Below, one piece after another: positions 61,201 through 64,000 of a stretch of 64,000 nucleotides of DNA. Origin of the DNA: Cenococcum geophilum 1.58 (taxonomy: Eukaryota; Ascomycota; Dothideomycetes; Gloniales; Gloniaceae); contig KV748279.1 in NCBI GenBank assembly GCA_001692895.1, forward strand, positions 124,001 through 188,000. Direction: 5' to 3'. Each line of letters opens with the position of its first letter. Within the stretch, counting starts at the first letter, position 1. Made by a program: the position numbers and the translations under genes. The notes under the pieces are model-generated. The model saw only the letters and a list, made by a program, of their open reading frames with translations, was not told the DNA's origin and did not search any database.

Positions 61201-63601
61201 TTCTTAAGGTTATTAAGCTTAACACCTAATTTATTTATATCTTAGATGCAGAATAGGAACGGGGTATTCGCGGGAATAATATAAAAAGTAATATATCCTA
61301 ACAGGGTTTGGACCTTAATTGTGCCAAAAGAGATTATAGTACCCTTGCTAAAGCAAATTATATATTAGCCTGCCGTTAATTAGTCAATCTAAACAGAGCT
61401 ATTAAGCTATTAAAGAGCTTAAACTTAAGGTTCTCCTACTATTAATACTCCTACGGCTCTAGTATCTGGCATAATACTATAGAAGACGTTCGCCGAGTAT
61501 CTATCGTTAAAGGAGAACGCGGAACTTTCCTTTAGCTTATTAAAGATATTTAACTTTATAATAGAATAAAGCGTAGATTAGTTATTAAGGACAGCAACGG
61601 TTTATGTGCTATTTACCTTACTATACTTAGTGAAGTATTAGTTAGGAGAGTAGTCCTTAATTTCTATATCTATAAGGAGCTATTTAGCCTTATTAACCTT
61701 ACCCTTAAGATCTTCTTCGCCTTTATATTAAACCAGAAAGCTTTAGAAGTAGGCTATAGTAACCTTTTAGTTTCTAACGTTTCGTGCGCTCTAGCGAAAC
61801 TTATTATATGCCTCCTTTTGTCTATTAAGGGGGTGCCTAGTTAGTTAGTAATTTAGCTTCTTATAAACGTAGCACTTCTTCTAATAATCGCTCCAAAATA
61901 AACCTCTATAATTGCCTTGTGGTTAACGTTAATTATACCCTCTGTTGTATCCCCTACCGCGGCCACTATATATTTAGTCGGTCTAGTTATAATCGTGTTA
62001 ATCAGCTAGGTTAATTAGAGTAGGTTAGGGTTAGGTATTAAATTACTATACTTCTTAAGAGCACAGAGCAGTGCTAATAAAGGATCTTAATTAAGTATAT
62101 ACTCCTTTATAAGTATTTACAGGATTAAAGAGAGTAAGGTTACATTCTTTAACACCTTAGCATACGCTAATAATTTGATTGCGTAGGCTAAAGTCCTCTT
62201 AATATAATTTAGATAAACCACGCTAAATTATTTAAAGTCAATTAAAGAGCTTTTAAAGGTAATTAAGTTAAGAGGTACCTGGGTTTATAGCAATAATTCT
62301 TAGAAAGGTAATCTCTCTCTACTCCAATATATACTGCTGCCGCCTACTATATACAGCAGTCGTCCGGCCAACCATGACATATAGATCCAGTATTTGGGCC
62401 ATTGGAGAAACTAAGAAGGGCCCCCCTAAATCACTCCTTAAACCACTTCAAAAGGTCCAGACAGCCTGCCTCTAGAGTATCACAGGCGGGTACAAGCGAA
62501 CGGCCACAGCACTGCTTAAGAAGGAATCCAATATTCCCCCCCTACAGTTACATATTAAAGCCGCTGTAATATAAAGGATGTAAAATAAACGCAACTCTAA
62601 TGTTATAAAGTACATTAAGACACGCCTAAGTAAACTATAGAGGGACCCTAGGGTGCCCCGTAGGAGAATAAACCAATAACCCCAAAGTAGGGAAGAGATA
62701 TTAGAGAAACAGGTAAAGAAAGCAGAAGAAGAATAGTGCCGCTTTAGGGCCCAGGCCTATATAGAGGAGGAAGGGAGACGCGTAAGAGGTTAGTAAAGAT
62801 AATAGCAAAACAAAGAAAGGAGCTAAAGTAGAACACGCAAGAANGCNNGGAAACNATNTACCGTAATACAATACTGGTTGGACCAACGCTAGAGAGGCGA
62901 ATGGGAGTTAAAGGTATAGAGGCTAACTTAGGCAAGACGAACCTAAGCCATAGTATAGTTAACGCCATAGGGGGTAAATACCTAAGGGCTCCAAGAAGGC
63001 CTAACAAAGGCAGAAAATATAATAGTAACACTCTTAAGAACAGGAATAATAGGACTAAAAGATTGGCTTTACTAGGTGGGTGTCCTAGTAGGTAGCCTAA
63101 GATGCGAATGTAGCTAGCTAAGACAGACACTAAAATACGTAATACTGCTATACCCCCTACGCGCCAATCGAGAAACAATGCTCTCAGCAGCTGGCATAGA
63201 GAACTATAATATACTACTCTCAATATAAAAAGGCCTTAAGGCGGTCACCTAGTGGCTTATTAGTCAAAATGTGCTAAATTAGTTCCGGGTTATAAGGGAA
63301 ATGGTAATAGAAGGCAAGGGGGCGAGCAGCAGGTGCCCCCTAGTAACTCTACAGTAGTAGAGTAATAGTTTGTAATACTAGCGCGTCCGTAGGCTTGTTA
63401 CGGCAGTAGTGGTTCCTAAGGAGGTCAAACAGTAAGGTAGTAGAGCACTATAGGCGACTCGTAGGCGCTAAGCAGGCGAGTCCTAAAAGGCGGGGAGATG
63501 GATTACGGGGTTTTCTTATTTATAGAGTTTTCTCCCCACATGTAAATAAGGAGTAGTCCGCGTGGGCCCAATAGGGATCCAAATCAGACGTTAAGCAATG
63601 A

Positions 63602-63633
<32 letters not shown>

Positions 63634-64000
63634 CTGCTGCTTATTTTCTTCTGTTTTAAAGTGGCATCTTATTTTATATATTATTTGGTTAAAATTATAT
63701 CCTTTTCCTGCTAAACAATTATAATAGAAGGTACTAGCGCGGCCTTTAAGCATAACGGAATAGGCGTTATAATATTAGTTAGGTTCTAGTCTAACCTTCT
63801 AGTAACAGTTATAGAAGATACGCAGCTTTAAATTAAGGATATTATATAGTTCCCCGCTAAATCTCTTTTCTTGGTCCGAATAGAGCTTCGTAAGCTCTAT
63901 AAGTATTTTTAAGGTGCCTCTAAGCAGTATTAGGCCACGTTAAAATTATATTAGGGATTAAAGTGGGGATTGCTTTATAGGCTATAGTAGAGATATAGAT
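58300..64000 (-). pseudogene. Copia 2 gag-pol relic
   Basis: Minus-strand reading reproduces the blocks of Copia 1: RNase H at 58450-58750, the CILSLN..LRQKGQGK segment near 59090, the reverse-transcriptase YTQLET block near 59500, the integrase region at 60900-61050 and the gag/zinc-knuckle segment at 61850-61990. Gag upstream of the LINE gives LKGRASTFYYN and HFKTEEN at 63750-63655, matching LKGRAAIFYYD and HFKTNKN in Copia 1. Stops are TAA/TAG. Confidence 0.82.
62341..63627 (+). mobile_element. 5'-truncated LINE-like element, copy 2, nested in Copia 2
   Basis: Flanked by a 13-bp target duplication TATATACTGCTGC (62328-62340 and 63628-63640) and ends with a (TTA)n tail. It is homologous to the copy at 26151-27467 from its first base (CGCCTACTAT) to the tail. 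Unresolved bases occur near 62844-62857. It interrupts Copia 2 gag, so it inserted after that element. Confidence 0.88.

Larger units (their letters stand above)
57837..64000 (-). mobile_element. Copia element 2, minus strand, continues past the window; interrupted by a LINE
   Basis: Its 3' LTR is at 57837-58001 (minus orientation). Pol runs leftward from about 62300 to 58300 and gag reappears at 63640-64000, after the nested LINE at 62341-63627. It is the same family as the Copia at 39321-45266: the same protein blocks can be read and both LTRs start TGTTGGGAATAAGGC in sense orientation, though the rest of the LTR differs. The 5' LTR lies beyond the window. Single n bases occur near 58868. 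Confidence 0.85.

Noticed and set aside
62744-63223. 159-aa minus-strand frame, the longest uninterrupted frame after the FMO exon
   Set aside because: Lies antisense within the LINE copy, includes unresolved bases, is only partly open in the other copy (26767-26970) and shows no domain. More likely a chance frame.

Overview
The window looks like one stretch of a filamentous ascomycete (Pezizomycotina) chromosome. Most of it is AT-rich, TpA-rich repeat DNA carrying the marks of repeat-induced point mutation (RIP): recognisable transposon proteins are interrupted almost only by TAA and TAG where Gln codons are expected, and duplicated copies differ mainly by C/T and G/A transitions. Small islands of balanced-composition DNA carry the only intact genes, each with short (50-120 bp) fungal-type introns.

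Genes. Three spliced genes can be rebuilt, all on the + strand. (1) A Pyr4/PaxB-type integral-membrane terpene cyclase, 15138-16050, 3 exons, 247 aa. (2) A PaxC-type prenyltransferase, 47533-48753, 4 exons in the best model, 328 aa. (3) An FMO-type flavin monooxygenase with a C-terminal membrane anchor, 52970-55038, 5 exons, 614 aa. The cyclase and prenyltransferase are two of the core activities of indole-diterpene (paxilline-like) biosynthesis. The FMO is not the usual PaxM-type epoxidase. The window therefore looks like part of an indole-diterpene or related meroterpenoid cluster scattered by transposons; a GGPP synthase and a PaxM-type epoxidase would have to lie outside it. A possible small gene or fragment follows at 55127-55437.

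Mobile elements, with target-site duplications (TSDs) read directly. Three hAT elements: 1505-3677 (8-bp TSD with one C/T difference), 16116-19285 (perfect 8-bp TSD, 65 bp past the cyclase stop codon) and 49149-52631 (perfect 8-bp TSD, between prenyltransferase and FMO). A complete Ty3/Gypsy chromovirus lies at 5813-12155 (TSD CGTAT). A compact 1.5-kb LTR element without polymerase lies at 21455-22972 (TSD TATAG). A Ty1/Copia element lies at 39321-45266 (TSD ATTAA). A related Copia on the minus strand runs from 57837 past the window end. Two 5'-truncated LINE-like copies with (TTA)n tails lie at 26151-27467 and 62341-63627, the second nested in the minus-strand Copia. A solo LTR at 51794-51986 is nested in the third hAT. 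Gypsy integrase and Copia gag relics are also present.

The stretch 23.6-35.8 kb holds long RIP-degraded reading frames that are not standard transposon proteins: an unrecognised relic of well over 1,000 codons, then a roughly 1,400-codon SNF2-family helicase relic. Several minisatellites and palindromes punctuate the repeats. Two of the three genes flank a transposon insertion and the cluster core is split by about 31 kb of dead repeats. The prenyltransferase also has a TAA in the frame of its 5' exon that is either spliced out or a RIP-type nonsense mutation.
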